DNA of 64,000 nt from Litomosoides sigmodontis (GCA_963070105.1 OY718804.1:1582772-1646771); one strand, 5' to 3'. Numbered from the stretch's first letter, positions 16,022-30,465 are shown. A program made the numbers and translations. The notes: generated by a model not told the origin, from the letters alone.

Positions 16022-17729
16022 TTAGATGTGGAAGAGAAAAAATGAAATTTGATGGAAATTTCTTTGCGCAAAACTAAAAAATCTCATTCTTTATTAGATA
16101 ATAAATAATAAAGTGAAAGAAAAGTGTATGAGATAATCTCATGCAAAAACGCAACATTTATTTAAAAAGTTTTTTGCTTTAAAATATATGCCTTGTAAAT
16201 TTGACAATTTGCAAAGCGTTAACTCTCAAAATTTTAAGAAATGACAGAAATTGTTTTTGCAAATTTGCATAACAGAAGAATTTACAATTTTATATGCTGT
16301 AGTTTGGTTTGAAATTAATTGTAAAATTGAAAAGTTCTGATTTAATAATGTATTGTGAAATAAAAAAAAAATTCATCATATACTGTAATTCTTGTACCGC
16401 TGTGAAATGAGCGCATTCGCAATTTAGTATTGTAATACTGTTGTATCATTCCGCAATGCAAAAATTCCTAATTTTAAAGTACTGCAATTCGTTGCACATG
16501 TTAGATGAAAAAAATTGGAAGGAAATGCGGTAGAAAGGGACGAAGGTGGAATTCGATGAATCATAAGTGAAATGAAATGAAATGAAATGAAATGAAATGT
16601 CTTTTTTATCAGTGATATTTGCTGCTTGCTTTTTGATTTGAGAATTTTTTTTTGCGGTATTTTATAACATGCATTTCAATGTGCAGTTATGAGTGAAATT
16701 ATAAAAATTAAATTTAAAAAAAAACCAGTACATCACAAAAAAAACCAGTATATGAAAACAATTAGTGCACTTAAAAAATTTTCATTACACATTTGAAATC
16801 AACAAAGTAAAATGAAAAATTTTTTTGGGACCTTTTTCCAAATGATTTAATTACAGCAAATGTCCCTTCACTACGCCATGGTATACTTTTACCAGTGATA
16901 GTTGCTGCTGCAAGTTTTTGATTTGAGTTGCAATTACAATTCAGTAATTGTTTTCAATATGTTTTGATGTACTAATTTTTTTCAATTTAATTTTTATAAT
17001 TTCAGTTATAAGGAAAATTATAAAAAAATAAATTAAAAAAAATCAGTACATGAAATTACTAAATTGTACTTGCAACACTCATCGGATGAACAAAAGCAAT
17101 CGTTTGATGAAATTTTTTTTTGCCCATTTTTTGATTAATTAAAAATTTTATTTGTCAATTTAATTTAAAGAAATAATAAGGGAAACTAGTAAATTCTTCT
17201 GCTTTTTTTTCTTGAAAAATTTTCTCAATTTAGTTTAATGAAACGATTGTTAACAACTTCTTTAATTAATCAGTTTTTAATCAAAATAATTATTTCATGT
17301 AAAATTATTACCCACAGTATTGACAAATGTTTACCTCTCTCTTTTTTTTTATCCTTCGCATCCTCTTTTTTATCCTTTTTATCCTTTCTTTTTTATCCTT
17401 GCTATTGCTATCAGTGAAAAGAATTTCTTATTTTTTTGCGTTTTTTCTTTCTACAAAATCGTTATTGATAGGAAATATTTAACGTTTTAGCTTAATTTTT
17501 TTTCTTCAGGGAAAAAGTTTATAAAATAAATGAAACAATTAATAATGTAATATAATTAAAATTACACTTTGAAAATTTTTCACCGTCAAATGATATTTGA
17601 TAATATCATTTTAGCATATTTTAGAAAATGATTTTGATACATACAATGATTGATTATGGTCAGTTGTGTGGCGCACCAACTGTTTATGTGTGATGTGTGT
17701 GTGTGTGTGTATGTGTGTGTGTATGTGTA

Positions 17730-17764
<35 letters not shown>

Positions 17765-18660
17765 TGAAAATTTGAAATGTTAAAAATAGTGATTGTTCAT
17801 TTGTCAAATGCTTGCTTGCTGAGCTTGCTTGCTAGCTCATTAGTTTTCTCTTTCAAATTTCACATATTTTCAATTTTAACCTGCAAGATTAATTTAATTT
17901 TATTGATTTTTAAATATCTGGTTTTAAATTTAAGCATTTTTCCGAAATTTCTTGTTTACAATTAATGTATGCTAAATTTTTATGGCTAAAAATTCATTAA
18001 TTTCGGATTTTTAATAATTAATAAATTTGGTAATTCAATTTTGGTTTTTTTATTTTGTTATTTAGTAATTCATTTGATAATTAAAATCTAATAATTTCAT
18101 TGGATTCAACGTATTGTAAACGTGTAATACATGTGATTACATTTTGCTAACAGTTGCACGAATTACTTTTTTTCTTTATTAAACTTAAAATTGATTTTGT
18201 GAAGAGAATTATGATTAAAATTGATTAAGGCTAACAATTGCAAAAATTACTTAATTTAAAGTATCGGTAAATATCATGATGCCTATTAGTTATTATTGCT
18301 TATTTTCATCCAAATAATTATTGCAATTTATTCACTTCTGCTTCATCCCTGTATTTTAATAGGTGAAAAAAGAGAAAAAAAATTTCAAGCAAAATTTGGT
18401 TCCATCAACATGCGTGACTTCCATTACAAAAATTAAATTAAAATACTTTGTATTAACATGCATGATTTCTATTACAAAAATTTTCATTCCTTGTTATTTA
18501 GTTTACAGAAATTTAGCTTTTTTTTTTTTAAATAGCTGTGATTGTATAGCTTACACTCTTTACTAGCAAATTCTTTGTCATAAAAAATTTCAAATTATGC
18601 ATGCTTCATTCGACGACGCACCTCTTGTAACGTTTTATTGTGACATTAAAAAAAAAAAAA
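16022..18660. other. Intergenic between TTL genes 2 and 3
   Basis: AT-rich noncoding DNA with many poly-A/T runs. It contains a GAAAT pentamer run at 16569-16600 and a GT-rich run at 17693-17761 with scattered AT substitutions. No exon or TTL relic could be supported. Confidence 0.6.
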
Positions 18661-18668
18661 AGCGAAAA

Positions 18669-18676
18669 ATTTTCAG
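18669..18676 (+). promoter_or_regulatory. Spliced-leader acceptor abutting the ATG, TTL gene 3
   Basis: ATTTTCAG matches the nematode 3' splice-site consensus and is immediately followed by the ATG at 18677. This gives no 5' UTR beyond a trans-spliced leader. Confidence 0.6.
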
Positions 18677-19634
18677 ATGTTCCATTTATCATTATCATTA
18701 TCAATATTATTGTTAATCAATGCTTTTCCAACGGTATTTTGCCTGGCTGGTGGTTTGATAGGACGAGTGCAGAGCAGTGGAGCAAGAGGTACACTAACCT
18801 GTAATGGACGACCTGCTTCACAGGTACTCATCAAATTATACGACGATGACAGAGGTTCGTTTGAATCATTTTATTTTAAAGTTACATATACATTTAGCAG
18901 ACGAAAAAATCTTAATTAGCCGAATTAGTGAATGCAAATGATGACACAGGAAGGAATTTTTTGTTTTTTGCAAATTACATCCATAATGCTTCTGATTAGA
19001 ATTAAAATAGTTTGCATTGTCAATGTGATTTGATAAATCGCCCGATGTAACTACGTGCAGTCTGAAAGATTAATCTGTGGTTGGAATTTTGCATTTAAAA
19101 AAAAAAATGTTAAAGGCAATGAAATTGATCTGATATTATTCAGTGCATTTTACAAATATTACGAATCTCAGGAATTGATATGGATGATTTCATGGGTGAA
19201 ACGAAATCTGATTCCCGAGGAAATTTCGAGGTTTCTGGCTATATCCGTGAAATGTCACCAATTGATCCAAAAATTAACATTTATCATGATTGCAACGATG
19301 GATTCAAGGTAATGGATTATCCTCGTGTACACAATTGAACAGTAATTTATAAAGCAAAAGGAGAGATGAAAATTCATGGGCCAATAACCAATCATTTTAG
19401 CCATTAAAAAAATCACCTGGTTTATGAAATCGCAAAGGTTATGTTCGAAAAAAAATTCTTTTTTTGCCTATGGCTTATTTTCACTTATTGTTCTAGCCAT
19501 GCCAGAGAAAAATCAGCATCATGATACCTGATGGATACATCACAGAAGCTAAATCACCGAAGAAATGGTATAATGCGGGAACAATTGAACTGGCAGGCAA
19601 ATTCGCTGGAGAAACTCGCGATTGTATACATTAA
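18677..19634 (+). CDS. Transthyretin-like secreted protein, paralogue 3
   Basis: The three exons are 18677-18854, 19172-19308 and 19497-19634 (453 nt, 150 aa). The signal peptide (MFHLSLSLSILLLINAFPTV and following) is slightly longer than in the sister genes. The mature part keeps GRVQSSGARGTLTCNGRP, VLIKLYDDDRG, DSRGNFEVSG, NIYHDCND and PCQRKISIMIP, with all four cysteines, and ends RDCIH. Exons 2 and 3 again measure 137 and 138 nt. The surface loop before the last strand (EAKSPKKWYNAG) differs most from the other two and may reflect a changed ligand surface. The gene is convergent with the U1-70K gene. No GATA cluster like those of the other two copies was seen just upstream. Confidence 0.94.
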
Positions 19635-20296
19635 GAATACAGTCCTATTTGAAAATATATCAAGCGTGTGGTATTTTCGGAAAAATTAACAACAGCAGCA
19701 GTGACTATTATTTATTCTACTGCTGCCAACAGAGCATAAGCAGTGTCCATTAATTTGTAATTTCAAATCTAATCCTTTACGACCCCAATTCAAAAGTCAT
19801 AACTGCAAACAAATGTTTTTCATGTAATCACTGAATATGAGAGAAATTAATGAATATATTGTCACGTTTAACTGTCGAAATGCAGATAGCAGATAACAAT
19901 CCTAATAAGCATTGAGTTTAAGAAACCTTCAACTGCAGAAATCCGAAAACTCTACTATAACATTGAGAAAATGTAATGAAATATGAACTTGTTAAATAAA
20001 AAACTCAATGATCATCCAAAATTTATCAATTGAAACATCGAAAAAGCCATGGATAAAACTTCACATTGATTCAATAAAACATCAGACAACTCATTTCAAA
20101 CAATTAACAAAGTAATTCTCGAAAACTATTTTGCATAATGAACAGTTAAACTTACCGTGGCAATGAAGATCTGGTACGTCAGAAAATTTTGTAAGTAAAA
20201 AATTTTAGACTTCCATAAAATAAAGTATCCTAATGAACAGCTTCATCAGAAAAAGAAAAGAAAAAAAAACAAGTCTTGCTCAATTCATCGTATAAC
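19635..20296. other. 3' regions of convergent TTL-3 and U1-70K genes
   Basis: This is AT-rich 3' flanking DNA. An AATAAA on the + strand at 19995-20000 may end TTL gene 3. No canonical AATAAA was seen on the minus strand close to the U1-70K stop, so that gene may use a variant signal. Confidence 0.5.
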
Positions 20297-23200
20297 TCAG
20301 TGACGTCGGCGATCATAGTCACGGCCTCTATCCCGATCGCGATCCCGATATTCTCGATCTCTATCGCCATCAAATCGGCCATCACGTGACGAACGGTGGT
20401 CGTCGTATCTGATATAAATCATCATAAATTCCATTTATTGCACATAAAATGCAAAAGTACTATTTCGAAATTAATTCTAATGAAATGCAACTTTGTACCA
20501 GTGGTCTTCAGCCCATGGCTTAATAAAAATCACACATTGTAAATCTAGTGAAAGATTGCACTTCGCATTTGAGTCTTGGATTAAACAATCTTTTGAATTA
20601 CAAATCACCTAAATGCTACAAATCTTGCCAAATGATAATCGTAAAAGACGACCAACATAATATTAAGTTCTTCAGTAAGGTTAGAAACAGCATAAATTTC
20701 ATATCATGCGTTTATTGGCTGCTAGGGTAGCTGTGATGTTTCAAAAAGTTAATTTGATGGTTTAAAACTCCTTCCAAACCACGCTACAAATGACGGTGGA
20801 TGTCGACAGGTTAACGTACTTAGTCAAACATGGTTATGATATTCTGTCACTTGGATTTATCCCGCAGCAACTTTGATCCATGATAGTTAACAAAAGCAAA
20901 AGTCTTTAGTCTGCAAAATATTAAACAATCAAACAGCAAAGACTAACCGTCTTGAATCACGATCACGATCCCTGTCACGATCACGGTCACGGTCACGGTC
21001 ACGGTCACGATCACGATCACGATCACGACTACGACTGCGACGCTTCAAAGTTGACGACACTGTACCATTATGTTCACGATCGCGATCATGTGAGTATGAA
21101 CGATGAGTAGATGAAGATCGATGATCACGATCCTCATGGGCCATTTCTAACGCAGCTGCTTCAAGCACAGCTTTCGATTCTCGAAGACGTCGGGTATCAC
21201 CTTTGCCACCACCTAAAAGTTAAGTGATTAATGGCTATTAGTGTAGATAATATAATTTTATGTTTCAAAATCGAAATCAGTGCAACCAGTTATGTTTAAA
21301 ATAATGTAATGAAATAGTAGAACAAAGTATAAAATCAACTATGCTCAAAACTGCTACACTTCGCATGATTGAACAATAATGAACATACCTAGTCGCCGCG
21401 GCAACCAAGACTTCTGCGTACGACCACGCTCATAATCAACAACCACCCTCCGTCCATCAATTTTCATGCCATCAGCTTTTTTGTAAGCTTCTAAAAATAA
21501 TTTGCTGTGATAATTGGGAAAATATGTAATGATGCATGCGCAATGTAAATCTACACCTTGCCAATGTAAATGGTTACTTTCTGCAACAACCATCATCAAG
21601 TTTAGTGATGATTAATCACGCGTAATTCTATACTGGGAGAACTAATCTGCCATAGATAAAACAAAACCCAATGATAGGTTTTCTAATCTCTCGTCCAAAT
21701 AGTAATTACTGGTATTGACAACATCACTTAACGTTATTCAAACTATTGCTACTCAAAGGAACTCACCCAGCTTACCTTTTATGTACGTTAATGACAATAG
21801 TATCTGCTAGATGAAAAGCATGAGCCACTTGGAGAAGCATGCGTTCACGTGAAAACTTACCCACATAACTTACCCCTTTATTCAACTTACCCGCCTTTTA
21901 ATACCAAATAAAACTTTTTCTTCTGCTTATAAAGAGAGTAAAAAATAAAATTATGCAATAAACAAACTGTCAAACCTCATATCAGGGGGAAAACATTGAA
22001 GCTGCCAGTTACAATAACTAAAGTATTAAACAGCAGTTACAAAACAAAATCTCACCCAACCTTCTAATCTCATAAACACCTCAATGTATAACAAACATCT
22101 CTATACTACCCACAGAGACATTTCCTTAGACCTTACTTTGAAAATATTCCTACAATATTATTATACAAGTTATCGTACATTAACTTCTGGCAGCCTCGAT
22201 CGGTTTCAGACTATGATTTGCTAGTTAGTTGTTTACTTTGCTTTTTTCTAACAGTATTACTAATTGATGGTACCACAAGCACACACAGACACAAACATGT
22301 ATATAGGCACATAACATACATATGGACGCACACACGCACACGTACATACACACACGCGTATATACACCCACGCACACGGGGTCTTACCGCACTTAAAACA
22401 AACCATAGCAAAAGCGTTTTGCTAGCATCTTGCACCATTTTCAGATTTCTTAACCATTTATCTGTGTGAGTCGCATGCTATGATTTCATTTTTGCTTTTC
22501 TTTCTTTAACTTTCAAAACTATATCAAAAGCAGTATAAAATTTAGACGACTCAACACAGTATTTACAAACAAACCCATGGCTGATGCATGTGTGCATTCA
22601 AGAGACAGGCACGACCATTCATAGCGAATGCTGCCCTTCTGCAAATACAGCACCATAAGTTCTTGTAAATTTCCAAAAAAAGTATAAAAAAGTTGTGCCA
22701 AGATGTCCAAATATCACACAATCATGTAACTTACCCATTTACAACAGCAAACAAAAACAAAAATTGCGCCAGCAACTGAAATTGATTTGAAGATATAATT
22801 CTTCACCCTTCACTAACAGTCCAGCAGTATTATCTCAGAAATTATTTTATTCGATTTCTAAAGGAAAGGATCTATGATGGCAATAAAAAGAAATCACGTG
22901 AGCAACTGTATCACGTGACCGTAACACTGTCACTCTTATTGTACGACGTTGTTCAGCCCATCTATCAGCTGTGTGCGTGTCAAATGCAGCTGAAGGGATA
23001 TTTGTTCAAAGTGTCGTCATGAGTCAGTTTATTTATCAAAGTAAAGGCGGAAGCAAAATATTAGCTACGGTATGTTATAAAGTTAAGACACTCTAATAAG
23101 GCTGAGTGAGTAAAAATAATTGTAAAATACTGCAAAAAGAAAAATGGAACATGATTTGTATGAAAAGAAGCAGTAAAGCCGATGTCTGAACACAAGCTCT

Positions 23201-25115
23201 ATCAAATATGAGTGTACTGCTATTATTTGAAATTTGCGTGCAAAAGTCAATCATGATATAAAAAAATGTAAGTATAGGTGATAAGCCATTGCTTCTCTCT
23301 CCGAAAACTTAATGGGCATATAAATTACACAAAATTTTGATAACACACTATTCATTTATAAAGCTAATTTCTTTTACTTGATTCACTCAACATTAACTTA
23401 CCGTCATTAAAGAATTAATATTTTCACCAGAAATTAATAAATTACCTGACATAGATTCTTTATGCTGATATTCAATAAAGGCGTAACCTCGTGGTTTTCC
23501 ACTCTTATCATGAACCAGAACTAGCTGAAAAACAAAATTACAAATGATGACGTCAACTGATTGTCATCTGGTAACTTGAAATAAATGTGATGAAACGTTG
23601 TGGTATTGCAAAAGCTTGTCCATCTCAGAATCCCAAAACCAACACACATGCTACTCAGTAGATAATGAAATATGTAGGGAGATAAACAATTCCAAGAGCT
23701 ACATGCAACTACAAACTCAATAAAATTCATGATGAATGAACTTCACTTACACGTGCGATCTTTCCAAACTGCTCAAATTCTCGCCGAAGTTTTGATTCCG
23801 AGGTTTCGTAGTTCTAAGATGCCAGTGTTTTACAATGGTTGTCACAAATCATGTCTTACAACTTATGAATGATAATTTGCTTTCATGTGAACTTTTGCAC
23901 ACAATAGCTTCACATAGTTCTCGTCAATCAAAGCATATTTCGAATTACACTCCAGAAAAAACTTGCAGACTTTTTCTGAGAAGAAACAAATTAAACCAAA
24001 AGAAAAATTAATGACATATTAATAGCTTACTATTCGAGCTACAAACAGAGTTTTGTATGGATCAGCGGTCGCACCTGGATTTTGAGCTGGGTTCCCTGTA
24101 AAAAAATGGAAATTATGGCAGCTTAAACAAACTTAAAAATTAGGAAATGCTATGAAAGACAAAAGTAGTACCTTCGAAAGTAAAACATTAATGAACAACT
24201 AACTGATAGCGTTAAAAACTTTTAAATATAACTAAAATGTAACGTACATGTCGCAATGCCTTGCTCAATCTTATATGCCAACAATTCTTCCTTTTCTTTT
24301 CTCTGAAATGAAGTAATAAACAATATGCATTAAAAATAACAACGATGTTTACTTTTTTATGTTGAGAAGGAAAACACCTCCATCTTTTCATATAATCCAA
24401 TCCTCGCAGAATACAAGCTCACGACCGCTCATGTATCTCAACTCTACATACCTAAAAAACTACATATAAGGACATGGTGTTTTTGTCCATGTCCATATTT
24501 TTCAGTTGCTTTTTTACACATTGAACAAACATATGATGGAACTAAAACAACTGAAGATAATTATTATGAAACCAGGAATGTATTTCACCGACCCGTCGAG
24601 CTCGTCTTTCTTCTTTCGTTTCGTAGACTGGTTTCGGTGGCGTATCCTTAGGATCCTGTAAGCAAACATAAGTGCCTTACATAACGTGTGTTAAAAATCA
24701 AATTTTAAGAGAGGAGTGCTAATGCGAGCCGTGATACTTGCTTACAAGTATACATATAAAGAAGTAGCATAACGATTATTATTTCTTTGCTTTACATTAT
24801 CTTAACACTTCGTTTAATGCAAAGCTTTCGCAACTTCCCAATATGAAACTAATCTCTTAAACGAAATTATCTGCTATGTTACATAACCGAGATTGGGAAA
24901 ATCAAAATCGATTGAAATCGCTATCACTTCTTTCATGGTGCTAATTATTGCATCGCAGTGGAGAAACATACCTCGAAAAGATGGATGTATTCGGATAAAC
25001 CAGACATTTTCGGTCGTTTTCGATCAATAAGTAATTCATCGGGTGGTGGCTTATACGGTAATGGAGGTCGTGCTTCAAACAGCGCCAGCAAGTTGTCCGG
25101 TAAAAATTGCGTCAT
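20297..25115 (-). CDS. rnp-7: U1 small nuclear ribonucleoprotein 70 kDa (U1-70K)
   Basis: The nine exons in transcript order are 25115-24972, 24655-24593, 24302-24248, 24095-24031, 23813-23751, 23524-23446, 21490-21389, 21212-20948 and 20408-20297 (948 nt, 315 aa). The N-terminus [20 protein letters not shown] and [16 protein letters not shown] is the conserved U1-70K N-terminal segment that wraps the U1 core. An RRM spans about residues 100-180, with RNP2 LFVARI (104-109) and RNP1 RGYAFIEY (142-149); it binds U1 stem-loop [19 protein letters not shown] follows the RRM, as in all orthologues. The C-terminus is an Arg-Asp/Arg-Ser tail made from a CGTGAT/CGTGAC hexamer repeat (about 20958-21030). 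The protein is nuclear and defines 5' splice sites. Exon 2 uses the weak donor GTCGGT, chosen because the stronger GTGAAA 4 nt downstream breaks the frame. Intron 6 (1955 bp) splits the RRM and carries unusual splice signals, described separately. Confidence 0.97.
21855..21890 (-). promoter_or_regulatory. Triple GGGTAAGTT array around AATAAA in U1-70K intron 6
   Basis: On the transcribed strand GTAAGT occurs at 21890-21885, 21873-21868 and 21860-21855, each within GGGTAAGTT. An AATAAA lies at 21882-21877, between the first and second sites. GGTAAGT can pair over seven bases with the U1 snRNA 5' end (ACUUACC). Further donor-like sites follow at 21775-21770 (GTAAGC) and 21766-21761 (GTGAGT). 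The array may bind U1 snRNP as decoys or may control the intronic poly(A) signal. Confidence 0.5.
22735..22775 (-). other. Candidate 41-nt poison cassette exon in U1-70K intron 6
   Basis: On the minus strand an ATTTCAG acceptor ends at 22776 and a GGGTAAGTT donor begins at 22735. The segment between them is open in the phase left by exon 6 ([14 protein letters not shown]). Because it is 41 nt long, inclusion shifts exon 7 into a frame that stops after eight codons. Vertebrate U1-70K genes are known to contain an alternative exon with a premature stop; this may be a functional parallel. Confidence 0.35.
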
Positions 25116-25145
25116 AGTGAAATAATGACCAATGATGGCAATGAT

Positions 25146-25157
25146 CTGAGAGAGTAG
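25146..25157 (-). promoter_or_regulatory. Candidate acceptor upstream of the U1-70K start
   Basis: CTACTCTCTCAG on the minus strand ends 30 nt before the U1-70K ATG. It is a good pyrimidine-AG site, fitting trans-splicing of a spliced leader or a 5'-UTR intron. Confidence 0.45.
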
Positions 25158-26898
25158 GAAAAATCAAATACAACGAACATTAAAATATGAAATGTAATAG
25201 TGAACATAACATCTCCCACATTCGTGCATTTACACTCGACATATTAGACTCAACAGAGGTTACGAGTAAGAAAATAAGCGACGACACACGCATCACTCTA
25301 ACTTTACTACCAAATAAATACACCACACATCCATAGCCCCCAAGACACCAGTCATTTCAAAACCAATGTCGCCAAACCAACTCCAGAAATTTCAAAGAAA
25401 AAACCATCAGGAGCGTTGTGTAAACTCTTCGTCCCGTTACCGCAATTTGTAAGGTGCTACTGAATTGATAATTTAATACTAATTTAATAAAATTTGTGTA
25501 GGTGACTCATTGTTGTCCGAAAAACTTGCATTTTTTTACGCTAACGTAATATTGCAGATAGCATTATAGTGTTTGAATATAATGAGTATAGCAACGATTA
25601 AAGGAACGAAGATATGAAAATGATTGTGTGAGAGCTACCTTGCTCAACGAACATTTCATACTTTTTTCATTTTAACGAAACTTAATGAAAAATTAAGTTA
25701 GTATTTCATTTTGGTTACTTGCTGTTACAAATTTTACGCAATGAATTAAGCGATAACACTCTGTTTATTTCTCATTTTGATGTAAAATTAATTTTGACTA
25801 TTTTAGAATTTGAAATTCAAATAGCTTCAAACACGTTCATTAATATCAGCTCAAAAATTAATCTGTTGTTCAGTTAAGATTTTTCTCCCATTCGTTTTTT
25901 TTGCAATTTGCGATCGGAAACAATTTGAAGTTTGAATAGAGGACATAATTAACCATCCACATTAATAACATATTTAAATTATTTAAATTTCAAATTTCCG
26001 TTTGAATTCAAACCAATAATTTGCGCTTGAAATATGACGCCTATGTGTGCAACTCAATTAAGGGCCAAACTAAAATTAGAAAATTTTGATTTTAACAAAA
26101 TAATTCCTTGATTAATAAGGAATGAATTGATCCCATTTATCCGCAAAATTTTGAATTCGTTGCATACAAGAAAAAAGAATTGAAGTATTTGAAAGGAAAT
26201 GTCAAAAGAAAGAAATAAACATTTACCATTAAGATGGTCGAGTGAACTTTGAAATTTTTTATTAACAAACCCAATATTTTAAATCATAAAATATCAAAAA
26301 TGAGCTGAAATCTAGAAAATTGAATGCATTTAAGTGCGGAAAAATTCATTTCACTATTTCACTATTTCACTTTCGCTACAACTTTTTCCCATTTTAAATT
26401 ATTTTTTAACAAATGTCAAGTCTTTCGTTCAAAATTGTCATGCTGCCGCACCACATTTTCTCCTGTCCACAACGAAATGAAAAACGTTGCCTAACAATTT
26501 CACCCAAAAAGAAGAAAGAAATGAATATGTGTCCTTTTTCTTCTGTTTGATTTCATATAATTAATCGTAATTAATTTCATTAAGCCTACAACATTCTCGA
26601 TGAAATGAGGATTGCTGGAAAATTTAACACATTGATTCCTTCAAAAAAATACCAATGGAATTTGAAAGCAATAAACGAATGAAAATGTAAAATTATCCAA
26701 AATGTATATTTTCCGCAAAATTTTTTATTCCGCCAATTTCGATGGTTTCGTTCCTTGCGCCATTCTTACGACACTCATAAAAATTCTCAATAAAAATTGG
26801 TTTTTGTGGAACCAACGATTTATTCAACACAATCCATTATCGTCTTCAACGGCTTCGCGTTTCGGATGATAATGATGACGATGACGACGATGACGATG
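25158..26898. other. Intergenic upstream of the U1-70K gene
   Basis: AT-rich DNA that should hold the U1-70K promoter. I see no exon, RNA gene or repeat family in it apart from short CTATTTCA repeats near 26353-26370 and a small GAC/GAT run at about 26875-26899 leading into the microsatellite. Confidence 0.55.
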
Positions 26899-27610
<712 letters not shown>

Positions 27611-27622
27611 AACTATTATTAG

Positions 27623-28588
<966 letters not shown>

Positions 28589-30465
28589 TCTTTCGCTATT
28601 CTTTTAGTTTAGGATATCAGTGAGTTATTTAATTACTTGCATTATTGCATGCATGTGGCATTGATTAATTGCAGTCAGTTAATTCGGTCAAATGCACATC
28701 GGAGCATCTGAGGAGAGAGATATCGATTGAGTTGCATTTTAACCTAATAAATTTGAAATTTCCAACAACGGAATTTATGTCTCATCTACTCATGACATTG
28801 ATGACGACGATGACGAAGATAATTTGTGAAACGGCAAAATATTCAAATTCTTTGTGGCTTTCTCCGTGATGTGACGTTCTCTGTGATAAAACGTACAAAG
28901 AAGTCAGCGATGCATTTTCTCAAAATCACACTTTAAAACGTGTTTATTAGAAAGTTTAAGCTTAATGAGCTGATTGCAGTAATTATTACGTTATAATTGA
29001 ATCAGAAATACTAAATATATTGAAGAGCAGTATTTGAGTTATTGTTATCGTTCTATCAGTGAAGTAGTAGTACAATTGCTTGTCACCATTTGCCGTATAA
29101 TGTTCTATCATTTAAACATAACATTGTCACCAAGTGTTGTCACTTCTTCGTGATATCTCTTACTTCCATTTACAATACATCAAATGATAATTGAAATTTT
29201 TAAATTATAATTCATGAATAATAGCTGTTGTTACTATTAGTATTGCTTGTGTATTATTGTTTACTGTTACCATTATTTATCAGTTAATTAATTAAAAATA
29301 CGAATTATTTGAAAATGTTTTGACAAATAGAAAAAGTTGAAGTTTACCGCGATATCAAAATAATTTGAGAAGCATTATTATTTGTGTTATTGTACATATC
29401 ACACACACACACACACATACACATATATCGCTGTATGTTCCTTATATCTAAACATAAAGACGATCGGCGTGTTGCCTTTGATGTGGCACATCGTAACTCT
29501 TTGATGTGTGCCGCAATTGGAAACAAGTGATAAAGTGTCCCGAGTGAAGTTTTCCTTCACTTTGCACTCCCCCTCTCCCCTCCCCCCCCTTCACCCCCTT
29601 TCTCCCTCCCTCTACCAAACAATCCTATGCTATCGCCTCAGAACTTCTTCCTTCACCCCTCCCTCACTCTTCCATTTCCTTTTAGCATTTCTTTTACTCT
29701 TTTCTGCTTCAACAAAATTTGATTCAATCCTTCAAATAATTCCATTATTTTGCTTTTTCTACTATTACTATTACTATCATTACTGTTATCACTGCTTTCT
29801 TCATTATCATTTACTCTCATTACTTTTATTATCATTATTATTATCGTCATTATCATTATTATCATTGTTATTATTGCTACTACTATTGCTGTTACTACTA
29901 TTATTATTACTACCGTTTACTACCATTACGTTTACTACCTTTACTACCATTACTATTCTTATCATTATCGTTGTTATTATTATCATTGTTACTATTAATT
30001 ATTATTATTATTGTTATTATTAATTATTATTATTATTACTAATAATTATTATTGATCTTAAATTATTGACTATTGTTACCATTGTTTATTGTTTATTAAT
30101 ATAAATGCAAGAATTGGTTTAAAAATGCAAAATTTCGTATTTTTAAAATTGCTAACCTATCGCATTATCATCGTACCGTATCACTTCGATTAACCACACA
30201 ATTTCACATTTTCACACTTTATCTGCTCTTTGCATATGGTTATGTATGTGTGTGTGTGTGTGTGTGTCTGTACGTGTCCGTACTTGTGTGTGTGTGTGTT
30301 CATATGTGTGTGTATGTATATATTTATTTATGGATGGTATCACTTCCAGTTGTTGGAGCGGGAAGAAAAAGGATGGTTGAGTGTCGGAAGGCACAACCTC
30401 GTCGCTTATTCACTCATTTTCAATTCGTTTATTTCTTCCGCAAAGCTATCAGTTGTCCTCATCGA
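28589..30465. other. Gene desert, left part
   Basis: No gene could be supported. The tract contains a pyrimidine-rich stretch (29560-29680), degenerate ATT/ACT triplet DNA (29757-30060) giving long Ile/Leu/Tyr frames, a CA run at 29401-29418 and a GT-rich run at 30245-30320. Confidence 0.55.

Noticed and set aside
22218..22469. Frames on both strands across a CA/GT-rich stretch in U1-70K intron 6
   Set aside because: Low-complexity translations inside an intron; the intron signals themselves are discussed elsewhere.
29508..30023. 171-codon frame rich in Ser, Leu and Tyr
   Set aside because: It begins in a pyrimidine-rich tract and continues in degenerate ATT/ACT triplets; no hydrophobic pattern, splice site or domain supports it.
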